A stretch of 54,910 bases of DNA from the NCBI GenBank assembly GCA_013166835.1, contig JABLTI010000007.1, positions 1 through 54,910 on the forward strand. Reading direction: 5' to 3'. Source of the DNA: Promethearchaeati archaeon (GTDB lineage: Archaea > Asgardarchaeota > Heimdallarchaeia > JABLTI01). Numbering within the stretch: position 1 is the first letter of the stretch; each line of letters begins with the position of its first letter. Positions 43,147 through 51,756 of the stretch are shown here, in pieces. The position numbers and the translations under genes are program-made. The notes below the pieces were generated by a model, which was given only the letters and a program-made list of their open reading frames with translations, ran no database searches and was not told the origin of the DNA.

Positions 43147-44055
43147 ATGGATAGTCCGCTAGCTTCTGATAAGGAAAGTAGTATTAAATTATCAGATGAA
43201 GCAATTGATGATCTTCTTGATCCAATACCAAATGAACAATTAATTGAAAGAATTGCATTAATTAAGGATTGGAAAAAGAAGCGACCACCGATAGGTGAGA
43301 AACAATCAAAGAGGGAGTACTTCAACGAACATCTTGGTAAAAATGTCACACTTGAAATCATTCGTGATCTTCAAACAGTAAGTGAACATTTCTCTATAGG
43401 GGATTTTGAATGGAGTATATTTACTTGGGATAAGAGTATTACTCGGTATTATCCAGATAAAATTAAGAAGAAGTTTGAAGATGTTATCCTAAAAATTGAT
43501 TCTTTAGTGAATATTGATTTATTAACAGTAGATGAAGAATCTCAAACAATCTTCTTGTTATTAGAACAATGGCAAAAAGAAATTGTTGCAAATACCTTTC
43601 TTTCAAAAATCGAAGCAAAAATTCCAAAATATTTTAGGGTTTATATCTCAGTTTCTAAAAAGATGCTCTTTGTACAAAGTAGAACTGAATTAGCTACAAA
43701 GGAATTCATTCATCTCTTTGAAGAAGCGTTTAATGTAGAAACTAGTGGGATGAAAATTAATGCAATGGTTATTAGAGAATTTGTAAAAAATAATCCTCTT
43801 GAACTAACAAGACTTGTTATCAAAGTTCCTCAAGAAGTAGCAGGATTTGGAGGGCTAACCGAATTAACCCTTGTTGGGAGTGATGTAATAAAAGGAGCAA
43901 AAGGTCTAATGGATAGACATGAGACATCAACAATAAATGTTGGACCTTGGGTAGGAGCTTCAAATTTTGAAATTGATTTAACAGTTGGGAAAGCAATAAA
44001 GACTAAATCAATTAAGAAAGTTCTTGAGCTTTTTGAACTCATGAAAAACCTTTGA
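43147..44055 (+). CDS. Unknown 302-residue soluble protein
   Basis: An acidic, mostly helical N-terminal half (IDDLLDPIPNEQLIERIALIKDWKKKRPP) leads to an alpha/beta C-terminal half. That half contains YFRVYISVSKKMLFVQSRTELATKEFIHLFEEAFN, in which strands and a helix resemble a small sensor fold, and later VGPWVGASNFEIDLTVGKAI. No known catalytic or metal motif is present. The gene is monocistronic by spacing. I do not recognise the family. Confidence 0.55.
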   Translation: MDSPLASDKESSIKLSDEAIDDLLDPIPNEQLIERIALIKDWKKKRPPIGEKQSKREYFNEHLGKNVTLEIIRDLQTVSEHFSIGDFEWSIFTWDKSITRYYPDKIKKKFEDVILKIDSLVNIDLLTVDEESQTIFLLLEQWQKEIVANTFLSKIEAKIPKYFRVYISVSKKMLFVQSRTELATKEFIHLFEEAFNVETSGMKINAMVIREFVKNNPLELTRLVIKVPQEVAGFGGLTELTLVGSDVIKGAKGLMDRHETSTINVGPWVGASNFEIDLTVGKAIKTKSIKKVLELFELMKNL

Positions 44056-44233
44056 TTTTTTTGCTAAAATAGAAATGTTTTTTATCGGAATCTGGTAGAA
44101 TATGCCATAAGAGTAGCATTATTATTTAGTAAATTCCAAGTAATTATATAGTAGATAACGATTATTTGTAATACTAAAATATACTTATAAAGAATTAGGA
44201 GAAAAAATCCGTAATTTAAGGTGGCGAAAAAAT

Positions 44234-44986
44234 TTGAGCGATAACTTAGATAATCTTTTGGGCGACATTTATTCTTCAAGCAGTCAAAGTCAGGGTGTTA
44301 AAGAATTAGCGAATTTAATTAATAATCTTTCATCACTCCTTCTAAAAGCAATCAGTCAATTAGAAACCCGAGTTTCGAAATTAGAACAACAAGTAGGTCG
44401 TGGTAGCACACCTAGACCACCTCAACCAAGCAGTCCAGTACCTCCTCCAACTACTAGAGCACCAATGCCAAAAACGGCATCTCCGTTTAGTACTCCTTCT
44501 ACTCCACCTCCCCCACCTCCAAAACCTGCTCCAGTAGCAGCAGCAACTGCAGGTGGTGGTCCAGCTAGTGCAGCTGAAGCGGCCTCAATGTTAGGTGTAA
44601 CTTTGAAGAAAGCACCAACAAAAACAACTCCAGCAGCTGCTACAGATTCAGGACCTTCATTCCTTACAGGTGTCGTTAATCCTGATGCTCCAGCCGCAAC
44701 AAGTCCCAGTGGTGCTACTCAGCCAGATGCTGTAGCGCCTACAAGTATGGGAGCTAGTGGTGGTGTAGCCGGTCCTGGTGGCGGATTTAGAGGAGAATTA
44801 GCTGAAAAATTGGCAAATAGACGTCAAAAAGTAGCACAACAAATAGAAGATGATTTTGATGCTCCTGATCTTGCGACTGAACCTGGTGAAGAAGAAGAGG
44901 AAGTTGTAGAGGAATCTACAAGTAGTGAATTAAAATTGGATCTTGAAGATGAACTCCGTAGTGCATTTTCAAAACTAAAAGGTTAA
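44234..44986 (+). CDS. Proline-rich low-complexity protein with N-terminal coiled coil and acidic end
   Basis: A 250-residue protein. Residues 20-55 form a helix or coiled coil (LANLINNLSSLLLKAISQLETRVSKLEQQV). Residues 57-180 are disordered and rich in Pro, Ala and Thr, with six prolines in a row at 91-96. A basic amphipathic helix at 184-205 (GELAEKLANRRQKVAQQIED) precedes an acidic run (GEEEEEVVEE) and a final helix. The order coiled coil, polyproline, basic helix, acidic tail recalls eukaryotic actin-nucleation promoters and profilin-binding proteins, but no WH2 motif is certain. It starts with TTG after GGTGG. The ThiI-like gene begins 7 bases after its stop. Confidence 0.6.
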   Translation: MSDNLDNLLGDIYSSSSQSQGVKELANLINNLSSLLLKAISQLETRVSKLEQQVGRGSTPRPPQPSSPVPPPTTRAPMPKTASPFSTPSTPPPPPPKPAPVAAATAGGGPASAAEAASMLGVTLKKAPTKTTPAAATDSGPSFLTGVVNPDAPAATSPSGATQPDAVAPTSMGASGGVAGPGGGFRGELAEKLANRRQKVAQQIEDDFDAPDLATEPGEEEEEVVEESTSSELKLDLEDELRSAFSKLKG

Positions 44987-44993
44987 TATACTT

Positions 44994-45716
44994 ATGAAAA
45001 GGAAAGCAGTTTGTTTGATTAGCGATGGGTTAGATTCACCTATCGCCACTTTTCTCATTGAGCGTTCTGGGGTAGAGGTTGTTGGTTTGAATTTTGACAA
45101 TAAGCCAATGGTGAAGCCTTCCAAAATGAAGAAACAACAAAAAGAAGGTACAGTAACAGCTATAAAAGAAGAAAAGAGTATTATTTCTATTAGCCAAATT
45201 CGAAACATAGCACAAGCACTTGTGAATGCCTTTCAGACCCAAACTTCCTTTGAGTTATTCGTTGTTCCAAATGGTAAAGACTTGGAAAAAATAGTTCTTG
45301 AATCTAATGATCCAAAAATTAATTGTATTCTTTGTAAAAGATTAATGCTTAAGAAAGCAGAGGAATTGGCGAAAAACATTAATGCTGATTATATTGTTAC
45401 AGGGGAGATTTTAGGGGAACAAGCAAGTCAAACTATAGAAAATCTAAGGACAATTGAAAGTGTATTGTCGGAAAAGAAATTAATAAGACCTAATATTGGA
45501 TTAAACAAAGAAGAAATCATTAAATTATCAAGAGAAATCGGCGCGTACAAATTTTCTGAAATTGCTGCAAAATACACATGTGCAGCAGTTCCAAACAAAC
45601 CCGCAACACAAGCACATCTTGATAGAATTGTTACTGCTGAAAAATATCTGATTTCAGATAAAATGATTGAAACAAGCCTTCAGAATGCAAATAAATATGT
45701 TTTAAAGAAAAAATAA
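44994..45716 (+). CDS. Stand-alone ThiI-like PP-loop sulfurtransferase
   Basis: A 240-residue protein corresponding only to the ATP-pyrophosphatase half of ThiI. The PP-loop is SDGLDSPIA (residues 10-18, usual SGGIDS), the ThiI-type GEILGEQASQTIENLRTI motif lies near 135, a CILC pair near 103, and a late CAAVPNKPATQA near 198. The N-terminal NFLD and THUMP domains of ThiI are missing, so it must bind tRNA by other means or act on a different substrate. ThiI makes 4-thiouridine in tRNA, and in bacteria also supplies thiazole sulfur for thiamine; thiL lies 770 bases downstream. It is closely spaced behind the proline-rich gene. Confidence 0.82.
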   Translation: MKRKAVCLISDGLDSPIATFLIERSGVEVVGLNFDNKPMVKPSKMKKQQKEGTVTAIKEEKSIISISQIRNIAQALVNAFQTQTSFELFVVPNGKDLEKIVLESNDPKINCILCKRLMLKKAEELAKNINADYIVTGEILGEQASQTIENLRTIESVLSEKKLIRPNIGLNKEEIIKLSREIGAYKFSEIAAKYTCAAVPNKPATQAHLDRIVTAEKYLISDKMIETSLQNANKYVLKKK

Positions 45717-45944
45717 ATGAATTTGCTAACTTGGAATTCTGAATGTATTGTTTTTTTATATTTTTACAAAAATTATGATAATGAACTCATAATCTTTTAC
45801 TAAAATTATTTTCCAAATCGATCTCAGTTTGTGGTTGTTTTGGGGAATCAAAAAAAAATTCGTCTATCTCAAAAATTGTATATAGAGAAATCTTTTTGAA
45901 TAAGTATAAGAATGAGTGGTTCATCAAAAAGAGGATGATGATTA

Positions 45945-46358
45945 TTGAAGGGCATAATAACAGCTTCAAAACTGGTTTCATCTCCAAAAGAGATAGCTTT
46001 TCCTGATTCTGTAATTTCTGATCTAGCGGAAATGAGTGGTGACAGTGGCAAAATTTTGATAGTGTATGCTTCTAACGTTAAAGCAATTTACTTCTTTACT
46101 GTGGAATCTGAAGTTATCAAAATCGGTATTAAGATTTATCCATTAACATCCCGAATTGTCGCAAAGATTATGGCAAAAATAAATGAATTTGCTAACAAAA
46201 TTACCTATTCAACAGGTCTATGTTTGGTCGATGATGTTTGTGTATGGGAAGGTTTCTTGGAGACACGCCATCTTACTCGTTCAATGGAAGAAGTAAAGAG
46301 TTTACTTAAGGAAATTGAAGAAGTTCAAGATGTTTCTATAGCAGAAGTTCCTCACTAA
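45945..46358 (+). CDS. Unknown 137-residue protein, member A of a local paralogous family
   Basis: A small alpha/beta protein with a central block KILIVYASNVKAIYFFTV followed by KITYSTGLCLVDDVCVWEGFLET and a terminal helix plus strand (LLKEIEEVQDVSIAEV). The layout beta-helix-beta with a final regulatory-looking strand recalls ACT or related small-ligand folds, but I recognise no named family. The protein at 51757-52197 aligns with it around YSTGLCxxxxxCVxxGxxxxxE. The start is TTG at 45945; GAGG lies ten bases upstream. It is monocistronic. Confidence 0.6.
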   Translation: MKGIITASKLVSSPKEIAFPDSVISDLAEMSGDSGKILIVYASNVKAIYFFTVESEVIKIGIKIYPLTSRIVAKIMAKINEFANKITYSTGLCLVDDVCVWEGFLETRHLTRSMEEVKSLLKEIEEVQDVSIAEVPH

Positions 46359-46487
46359 TCCTTATTTTTTATCCCAACTTCTTTTATTTTATTAATATAA
46401 CAGTACTTTGAATTAGGTCTATTAATATTTGAGTTAATTGGAAGACTTATTTATGAATTAATTTGTGTTAAATTAGAGTAAATAGAT

Positions 46488-47489
46488 GTGGAATCAATAA
46501 TGAAAGAATCTCTAGGAGATATAGGAGAACGAGCACTACTTAAGATGTTTGAAAAACTCGTCGATTCCGGTGACTTACCTTTTAATGATGATGCCGTTGC
46601 ATTTTCAATTTCTGAGAGCCAATCAATGGTAGTAAATATTGATACCTTTGTAAGAAAAACTGATGCTCCACCCGATATGACACCAGCTCAAATGGGTAGT
46701 AAAGCAGTTACAATGACCATAAGTGATTTAGCTGCAAAAGGAATTCAACCACAAGTTATTGTTGCTTCGGGGGCATTTCCTGAAGATTTTTCAGTAAAAA
46801 ATACAATTGAACTTGTAACGGGTATAAGAGAAACTTCCCATCGTTACAATACTCGATTTTTAGGGGGGGATACAAATACTGCTGATGATATTATCCTCTC
46901 TATTGTTGCTCTAGGATTGGGTCAAAAGAAGAACCTTATACTTCGTTCTGGAGCTATGAAAGGTGATGTTATTTGTACAACAGGTTATTTCGGTTTAACT
47001 GGAGCAGGATTTAAAGTCTTTTTAGATAATTATTCCGCAACTGAAAATCAGAAGAGTAAATTTAAGAACGCGATTTATAATCCAGTAGCACGTCTTAAAG
47101 AGGGATTGTTGTTCTCTCAATTCGGAAAAATTCACAGTTGTATTGATAGTAGTGATGGTTTAGCGTGGAGCTTGTTTGAATTATTAAGAAATAAAGATGA
47201 ATTAGGAATACTTCTTGATAATATCCCGATTGATCCAGTTGTTACGAATTTTGCCAAAAAGCATAATATTCAAGCAGAAGAGCTTGCATTATATGCTGGA
47301 GAAGAATTTGAGTTATTATTCACTCTAAAAGAAGAAAATTATACTGAACTTCAGAAGCTTATGAAAACTCGAAAAATGGACATTCATAGGATAGGAAGAA
47401 TAACAGATAAGAATCCGGGAATAATTCAATTAGTTAAAGATGAAAAAACAATAGATATTTCTCCTAAGGGTTGGGAGCACTTCTCATAA
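46488..47489 (+). CDS. thiL: Thiamine-monophosphate kinase
   Basis: A 333-residue ThiL/PurM-fold protein. Family motifs are FNDDAVAF (metal-binding aspartates), VNIDTFVRKTDAPPDMTPAQMGSKAVTMTISDLAAKG, FLGGDTNTADDIILSIVALG, and CIDSSDGLAWSL. ThiL phosphorylates thiamine monophosphate to thiamine diphosphate, the last step of cofactor synthesis. All acidic metal ligands appear present. The start is GTG at 46488 or ATG at 46500; neither has a strong ribosome site. pus10 follows after 14 bases, so the two are likely co-transcribed. Confidence 0.95.
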   Translation: MESIMKESLGDIGERALLKMFEKLVDSGDLPFNDDAVAFSISESQSMVVNIDTFVRKTDAPPDMTPAQMGSKAVTMTISDLAAKGIQPQVIVASGAFPEDFSVKNTIELVTGIRETSHRYNTRFLGGDTNTADDIILSIVALGLGQKKNLILRSGAMKGDVICTTGYFGLTGAGFKVFLDNYSATENQKSKFKNAIYNPVARLKEGLLFSQFGKIHSCIDSSDGLAWSLFELLRNKDELGILLDNIPIDPVVTNFAKKHNIQAEELALYAGEEFELLFTLKEENYTELQKLMKTRKMDIHRIGRITDKNPGIIQLVKDEKTIDISPKGWEHFS

Positions 47490-47503
47490 ATTGAGCTATT
47501 TTT

Positions 47504-48886
47504 TTGATTAAAGAAATGGGAAAATTAAAAACAGTGAAGAATTATCCCAAGTTCATGCTAGAGCTTGCACTTAATATATTGAAAGATAATAGATTATGCG
47601 ATAATTGCTTAGGTAGGCAATTTGCTCTAGTTGGTTTTGGATTAACAAATAGGGAAAGAGGACACATTCTAAAAGATGCTATAATCCTAGAATTGTATAA
47701 TAAAATACCTGACGATACTGAAGCAGTTAGTGTTAATCAAAATATAGCAAAAATGGGTAATGTCTTAGCCCAACAATCTATGCAAAGGAAAGAGTGCGAA
47801 ATTAATTATACTTCAGCAGATGATTCTGTTTGTGAATTATGTGATGGATTATTTGATCAGTTAAGAAATTACGTTAAACCCGTAGTTTCTAAGCTAAAGG
47901 ATGAAGATTATCAAAGTTTCATTGTTGGTGCGAAAATCCCTCCCGAAATCCTTGAGAAAGAAGACAATATCAGGGCTAAATATAATGTAACAACTGGTGA
48001 GAGCATAAAGTCTGAGTTTACTCGAGAAATTGGTAAATTAATTATGAATCAAACAAATAAAGAGCCTGATTTCGAGTTACCCGATATAACGATAATTATT
48101 GATTTATCCAAACAGACTATTACTCTTCAGAAGAGATCACTCTTCATTTATGGAAGATATAGAAAATTCATTCGAACAATACCCCAAACAAAATGGCCCT
48201 GCTATGATTGTAATAGCAAAGGGTGTATTAGATGCAACTATACTGGGAAAAGATATACTGAAAGTGTTGAAGAATTAATTGCAGGTCCAATTCTTAAAAT
48301 AACGGGAGGAGCAGGATCAAGATTTCATGGTGCAGGGAGAGAAGATATCGATGCAATGATGTTGGGGAACGGCAGGCCTTTTGTTCTTGAGATAAAAGAA
48401 CCAGAAAAACGCAACATAGACTTGAAGAAGATTGAAAAGAGAGTAAACAAGAATACAAAGAGAAAAGTTCTGATTTCAAATCTGTCGTTAGCAAATAAAA
48501 AGAAAGTTCAAGAGATAAAGAGTCTTGCTAAAAAAACTAGGAAAACATATAGAGCAACAATCACACTTGATAAAGATATTTCAGATAAATTATTCCTTAA
48601 ATTACAGAACGAATTAAAGGAAACGAAATTAAATCAACAGACACCTAAAAGAGTTCTACATAGAAGATCCGATCTTGTGAGAGTTAAAACGGTATATAGT
48701 GTATCAATTAAGAAACTAGCTGAAAGAGAAATTGAAGCTGAAATAATTGGAGAAGGAGGACTATATATCAAAGAGTTAATTTCTGGTGATGATGGTAGAA
48801 CAAAACCCAGTTTTTCGAGCATACTAGACTGTCAAGCTAAATGTGTAAAGCTTGATGTAGTTTATTTGCATACTGAAGATAATTGA
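47504..48886 (+). CDS. pus10: tRNA pseudouridine synthase Pus10
   Basis: A 460-residue archaeal Pus10. The N-terminal part has zinc-binding pairs (CDNCLGRQFALVGFG and CELCDGLF) and a THUMP-like region. The C-terminal catalytic part includes KWPCYDCNSKGCIRCNYTGKRYTESVEELI with further cysteines, and GAGSRFHGAGREDIDAMMLGNGRPFVLEI, which carries the catalytic aspartate (REDIDA). It makes pseudouridine at tRNA positions 54 and 55. It follows thiL after 14 bases. The start is TTG 47504 or ATG 47516. Its 3' end lies 8 bases from the convergent SWIM gene. Confidence 0.95.
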   Translation: MIKEMGKLKTVKNYPKFMLELALNILKDNRLCDNCLGRQFALVGFGLTNRERGHILKDAIILELYNKIPDDTEAVSVNQNIAKMGNVLAQQSMQRKECEINYTSADDSVCELCDGLFDQLRNYVKPVVSKLKDEDYQSFIVGAKIPPEILEKEDNIRAKYNVTTGESIKSEFTREIGKLIMNQTNKEPDFELPDITIIIDLSKQTITLQKRSLFIYGRYRKFIRTIPQTKWPCYDCNSKGCIRCNYTGKRYTESVEELIAGPILKITGGAGSRFHGAGREDIDAMMLGNGRPFVLEIKEPEKRNIDLKKIEKRVNKNTKRKVLISNLSLANKKKVQEIKSLAKKTRKTYRATITLDKDISDKLFLKLQNELKETKLNQQTPKRVLHRRSDLVRVKTVYSVSIKKLAEREIEAEIIGEGGLYIKELISGDDGRTKPSFSSILDCQAKCVKLDVVYLHTEDN

Positions 48887-48894
48887 ACTGATCT

Positions 48895-49329
48895 TTAGTC
48901 AAGCCAGGTATTCATATATTCTTGAAATAAATTATCTTCAACAGTGATTTCGTCAAATTGTTCTGTTCTTTCTGCTATTTCTCTTGCTAAGAGATGATAA
49001 CAAGATGGAGCTTCTTTCCGAAGTAAGGCAGTAAACAAGAAATCTTTACAAGAACAAAAAGAATTTTCGATAACTAGATATTCCTTTTCTTGTCCTCGAA
49101 CAGTCCATTTAGTGACACCGGACGGGGAAAAAATGTATCGTTTCACCCCTTTTGCCCCTATAGCTTCTAATGCTTTTCTAATACGATCACCAAAGATTCC
49201 TTCGAAGAATTCAATGTCCTTTATTGTTAACTTAGAACCTTTCTTGATTTTGGAGAGCAGTTTCGGAAATGCTTGGAAGGATTTCAGTTTTTCAAAAGCT
49301 GTTGTATTTTCTGCGTTTATTTCCTTCAA
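48895..49329 (-). CDS. SWIM zinc-finger protein, Sws1/ZSWIM7-like
   Basis: A 144-residue protein with a SWIM finger, C-x-C then C-x-H (Cys92, Cys94, Cys110, His112): ENSFCSCKDFLFTALLRKEAPSCYHLLAREI. The wording around it closely resembles the eukaryotic Sws1 (ZSWIM7) finger, in which the helix between the pairs also reads SVLR and ends CKHLLA. Sws1 works with Rad51 paralogues in homologous recombination, and archaeal SWIM proteins have been linked to RadA paralogues. No recombinase lies nearby. It starts with TTG at complement 49327-49329, with AGGAG upstream. The N-terminal 80 residues are a charged helical domain. Confidence 0.78.
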   Translation of the reverse strand: MKEINAENTTAFEKLKSFQAFPKLLSKIKKGSKLTIKDIEFFEGIFGDRIRKALEAIGAKGVKRYIFSPSGVTKWTVRGQEKEYLVIENSFCSCKDFLFTALLRKEAPSCYHLLAREIAERTEQFDEITVEDNLFQEYMNTWLD

Positions 49330-49389
49330 TTATGAAACTCTCCTAGTACTAAAACTTGTCATCAGTTAATAAACTAATCTTTTCCGAAA

Positions 49390-50223
49390 CTATGATTGCT
49401 TATTCTCTGATTTCTGAAGAGAAATTGCTTCTTCAAGAGTTAATCTGCCGGATGCTACTTTTATTGCGAGTTCTCGCGAAATTGTGACATCACCTCTTGA
49501 ATACTGACGAGAGAGAACTTGGATTTCTTTAAGTTCTCCATTTGAAGTTTCACATGTTTCAGGTTCTTTTACGCTCTCTCCGAGGCGAAAGGCAATTTCC
49601 ATTGCTGCTGTAGCATCTTTTCCTCTAGGTAATTTCATGCCTACTTTCACACCCTCAAGAAAGATCTCATTAGCTTCTTGACCACGTTCTGGAGTTGTAT
49701 GTAATTCATCTACAACTTCCAAATCAACATGCTCGGGTTTTACATTAAGTAATTCATTAAGAATGAGAACTTGACGGTAGCCCCCTGTAGAACCAATTCG
49801 GATAATAGCCATTTTTGCTGGCAGATTTTTTAACGTGAGAACTATAAAATTAACTGCTTCTTTAATAACCCTAGTTTCTAATGTGGATTGCAAACAACTA
49901 TCAGTTATAACAGCAACTCCAATGGTAAGCCCAGGGTCTACCCCAATAATCAGTGATTCCCATATTTTCTTTCCCTCAATACCCAACATTATCTTCGAAT
50001 ACGCTTTATCTAAATTTAAAGTTTCAATTTTAGAAAGAACAACTAGGTTACTATAAGTCAAGTTGTTCTGATTGGATTCTTCTTCAGTTGTTACAACTAA
50101 AATCGAATCTTTAGAAGGGGGATCACCAGGTAGAAGTTGTTCAATGCTAAAACCTTTTTGTGATAATTTCTCTCGTAAAAGATGGCATAATCGAAAATCC
50201 ATAGTTGCAAGGGAAATTAACAT
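49390..50223 (-). CDS. RNase H-fold (RuvC/YqgF-like) protein
   Basis: A 277-residue protein. After a 90-residue N-terminal alpha/beta region comes the RNase H-fold start IIGVDPGLTIGVAVI (first acidic residue Asp95), then IRIGSTGGYRQVLIL, the strand LEVVDELHTTPERGQEANEI (second acidic residue), and GKDATAAMEIAFRLG (third). This is the order of RuvC and YqgF nucleases and of the archaeal DUF460 group. A C-terminal LTLEEAISLQ helix follows. Likely substrates are nucleic acid junctions or rRNA precursors; the exact role is unknown. It is divergent from tpiA. Confidence 0.72.
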   Translation of the reverse strand: MLISLATMDFRLCHLLREKLSQKGFSIEQLLPGDPPSKDSILVVTTEEESNQNNLTYSNLVVLSKIETLNLDKAYSKIMLGIEGKKIWESLIIGVDPGLTIGVAVITDSCLQSTLETRVIKEAVNFIVLTLKNLPAKMAIIRIGSTGGYRQVLILNELLNVKPEHVDLEVVDELHTTPERGQEANEIFLEGVKVGMKLPRGKDATAAMEIAFRLGESVKEPETCETSNGELKEIQVLSRQYSRGDVTISRELAIKVASGRLTLEEAISLQKSENKQS

Positions 50224-50394
50224 GAGTAAGCTCCTTTTGATTTATATTTTAACAAAACTTGGTTTCATTTATTTAATATATTTTTTAATATCAATTCAAA
50301 TTATAAAAAATTCGCATAATTATTCTAAAAGATTAAATACATTAAAGAAATTATTCAAATAAAAACGATTTTGTGTTTTAACTGAGTTGATTCG

Positions 50395-51087
50395 ATGAGT
50401 AAAGTTACCTATCCATTATTATTAGTAAATTTAAAGACGTACCCACAAGGAACAGGCAAGAAAGCACTTGAGCTAGCAAAAATATGTGAAAAGGTGATGA
50501 AGAAAACTGATGTGTGCATCGCTGTTGCTGTACAAGCTGCTGATATAAGATTGATAAGCACCGAAGTTGATGTGCTAGTTTTTTCACAACACATTGATCC
50601 TATAGCTCCGGGCAGCAATACTGGACAAATATTAATAGGAGCAATTAAAGAAGCAGGTGCAATTGGAACACTAATTAATCATAGTGAAAAGAAAATCAAA
50701 CTCGCTAGTATAGCTAAAATTCTACAGTTAACCAAGGAAAATGATTTGTTTAGTTGTGTTTGCGCTAGTACATCAAAAATCGCAGGAGCAATTGCTGCAC
50801 TTGAACCAAATTGCTGTGCAATAGAACCTCCTGAATTAATTGGCTCTGGTATATCGGTTAGTACTGCAAAACCAGAAATCATAACTGAAACAGTTGAAAT
50901 TATGAAAAAAATTAACTCTCAAGTAGTTCCACTTTGTGGTGCTGGAATAACGAACAGTGGTGATGTGAGAAAAGCACTAGAACTAGGAACAAAAGGGATT
51001 TTGGTAGCGTCTGGAGTAGTAAAAGCAGCGAATCCAAAAAAAATCCTTGAAGAAATGGCAAACGTCTCGGTGGATTTTCTAGATTAA
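50395..51087 (+). CDS. tpiA: Triosephosphate isomerase, archaeal short type
   Basis: A 230-residue TIM barrel of the short archaeal type (bacterial enzymes are about 250). Catalytic residues are visible: the lysine in LVNLKTYPQG (residue 13), the histidine in LINHSEKKI near residue 98, and the glutamate in AIEPPELIGSGISVS near residue 147. The phosphate-binding GAGITNSGDV and ILVASGVV follow. It interconverts glyceraldehyde 3-phosphate and dihydroxyacetone phosphate in glycolysis and gluconeogenesis. The ATG at 50395 follows TGAGTTGATTCG. It is monocistronic by spacing. Confidence 0.97.
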   Translation: MSKVTYPLLLVNLKTYPQGTGKKALELAKICEKVMKKTDVCIAVAVQAADIRLISTEVDVLVFSQHIDPIAPGSNTGQILIGAIKEAGAIGTLINHSEKKIKLASIAKILQLTKENDLFSCVCASTSKIAGAIAALEPNCCAIEPPELIGSGISVSTAKPEIITETVEIMKKINSQVVPLCGAGITNSGDVRKALELGTKGILVASGVVKAANPKKILEEMANVSVDFLD

Positions 51088-51248
51088 AAATTCAATAAAC
51101 TATTCAAAAAAAAAGAAAAGTTCTATATAGTTATAAGAGAAAATAATGAAAAATCGCTTAAAAATGAATAGAGAATGAGAAGCGAATATGTGAATGATAT
51201 GAGACTTTAATAAATTAAACTAGTAAAATAACAATTGGAGATATATCG

Positions 51249-51743
51249 TTGTCAGAAGAAATCGTTATTAAAGTTCCAAAAAAACTTGCAGAATTTATTG
51301 ATAGTCTATCAAAAGAGGGGTATTACAGTTCGAGAAAAGATTTTGCACGAAGTTCTTTAGAAATTGTTGCTCAATTATATGGACTGCCTAAAACAAAAAA
51401 GGGGGGAAAATCCCTACTCGATGTATTAGGTGACAATAAGATGCAAGTTGAAGAACCCGTAAAAACTGAGACACCACAACCTATTCCTCCAAAAGTAGCA
51501 GCAAAGAAAGTAGAAACTCTAACTCCAGAAGAATATGATGTTCTTGATCTATTTGCTGGAGCAAAATTTGATTATGAAGATGCATTATATGCTAGATATA
51601 CTATGGAGTTAATGAAATTAGCAAAAGCTCCAATACAAAAGGAAGAATTTTTGAAACTTCTAGATGGATTAGCAGCAAAGAAGAAAATTGATAAAACTGA
51701 GCACAGTGGCAAAACAGTATGGAAACTAATTGAAGGTTATTAG
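51249..51743 (+). CDS. Ribbon-helix-helix protein with C-terminal winged-helix-like domain
   Basis: A 164-residue protein. Residues 1-45 read as a ribbon-helix-helix domain (EEIVIKVPKKLAEFIDSLSKEG, then SSRKDFARSSLEIVAQ). A linker with prolines follows, and residues 95-164 form a small helical domain ending in a wing-like strand pair (KKKIDKTEHSGKTVWKLIEG). It is probably a DNA-binding regulator that dimerises through the ribbon. It starts with TTG at 51249, with GGAG eight bases upstream. No adjacent toxin gene suggests a toxin-antitoxin role. Confidence 0.65.
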   Translation: MSEEIVIKVPKKLAEFIDSLSKEGYYSSRKDFARSSLEIVAQLYGLPKTKKGGKSLLDVLGDNKMQVEEPVKTETPQPIPPKVAAKKVETLTPEEYDVLDLFAGAKFDYEDALYARYTMELMKLAKAPIQKEEFLKLLDGLAAKKKIDKTEHSGKTVWKLIEGY

Positions 51744-51756
51744 TAAGAATTAATAA

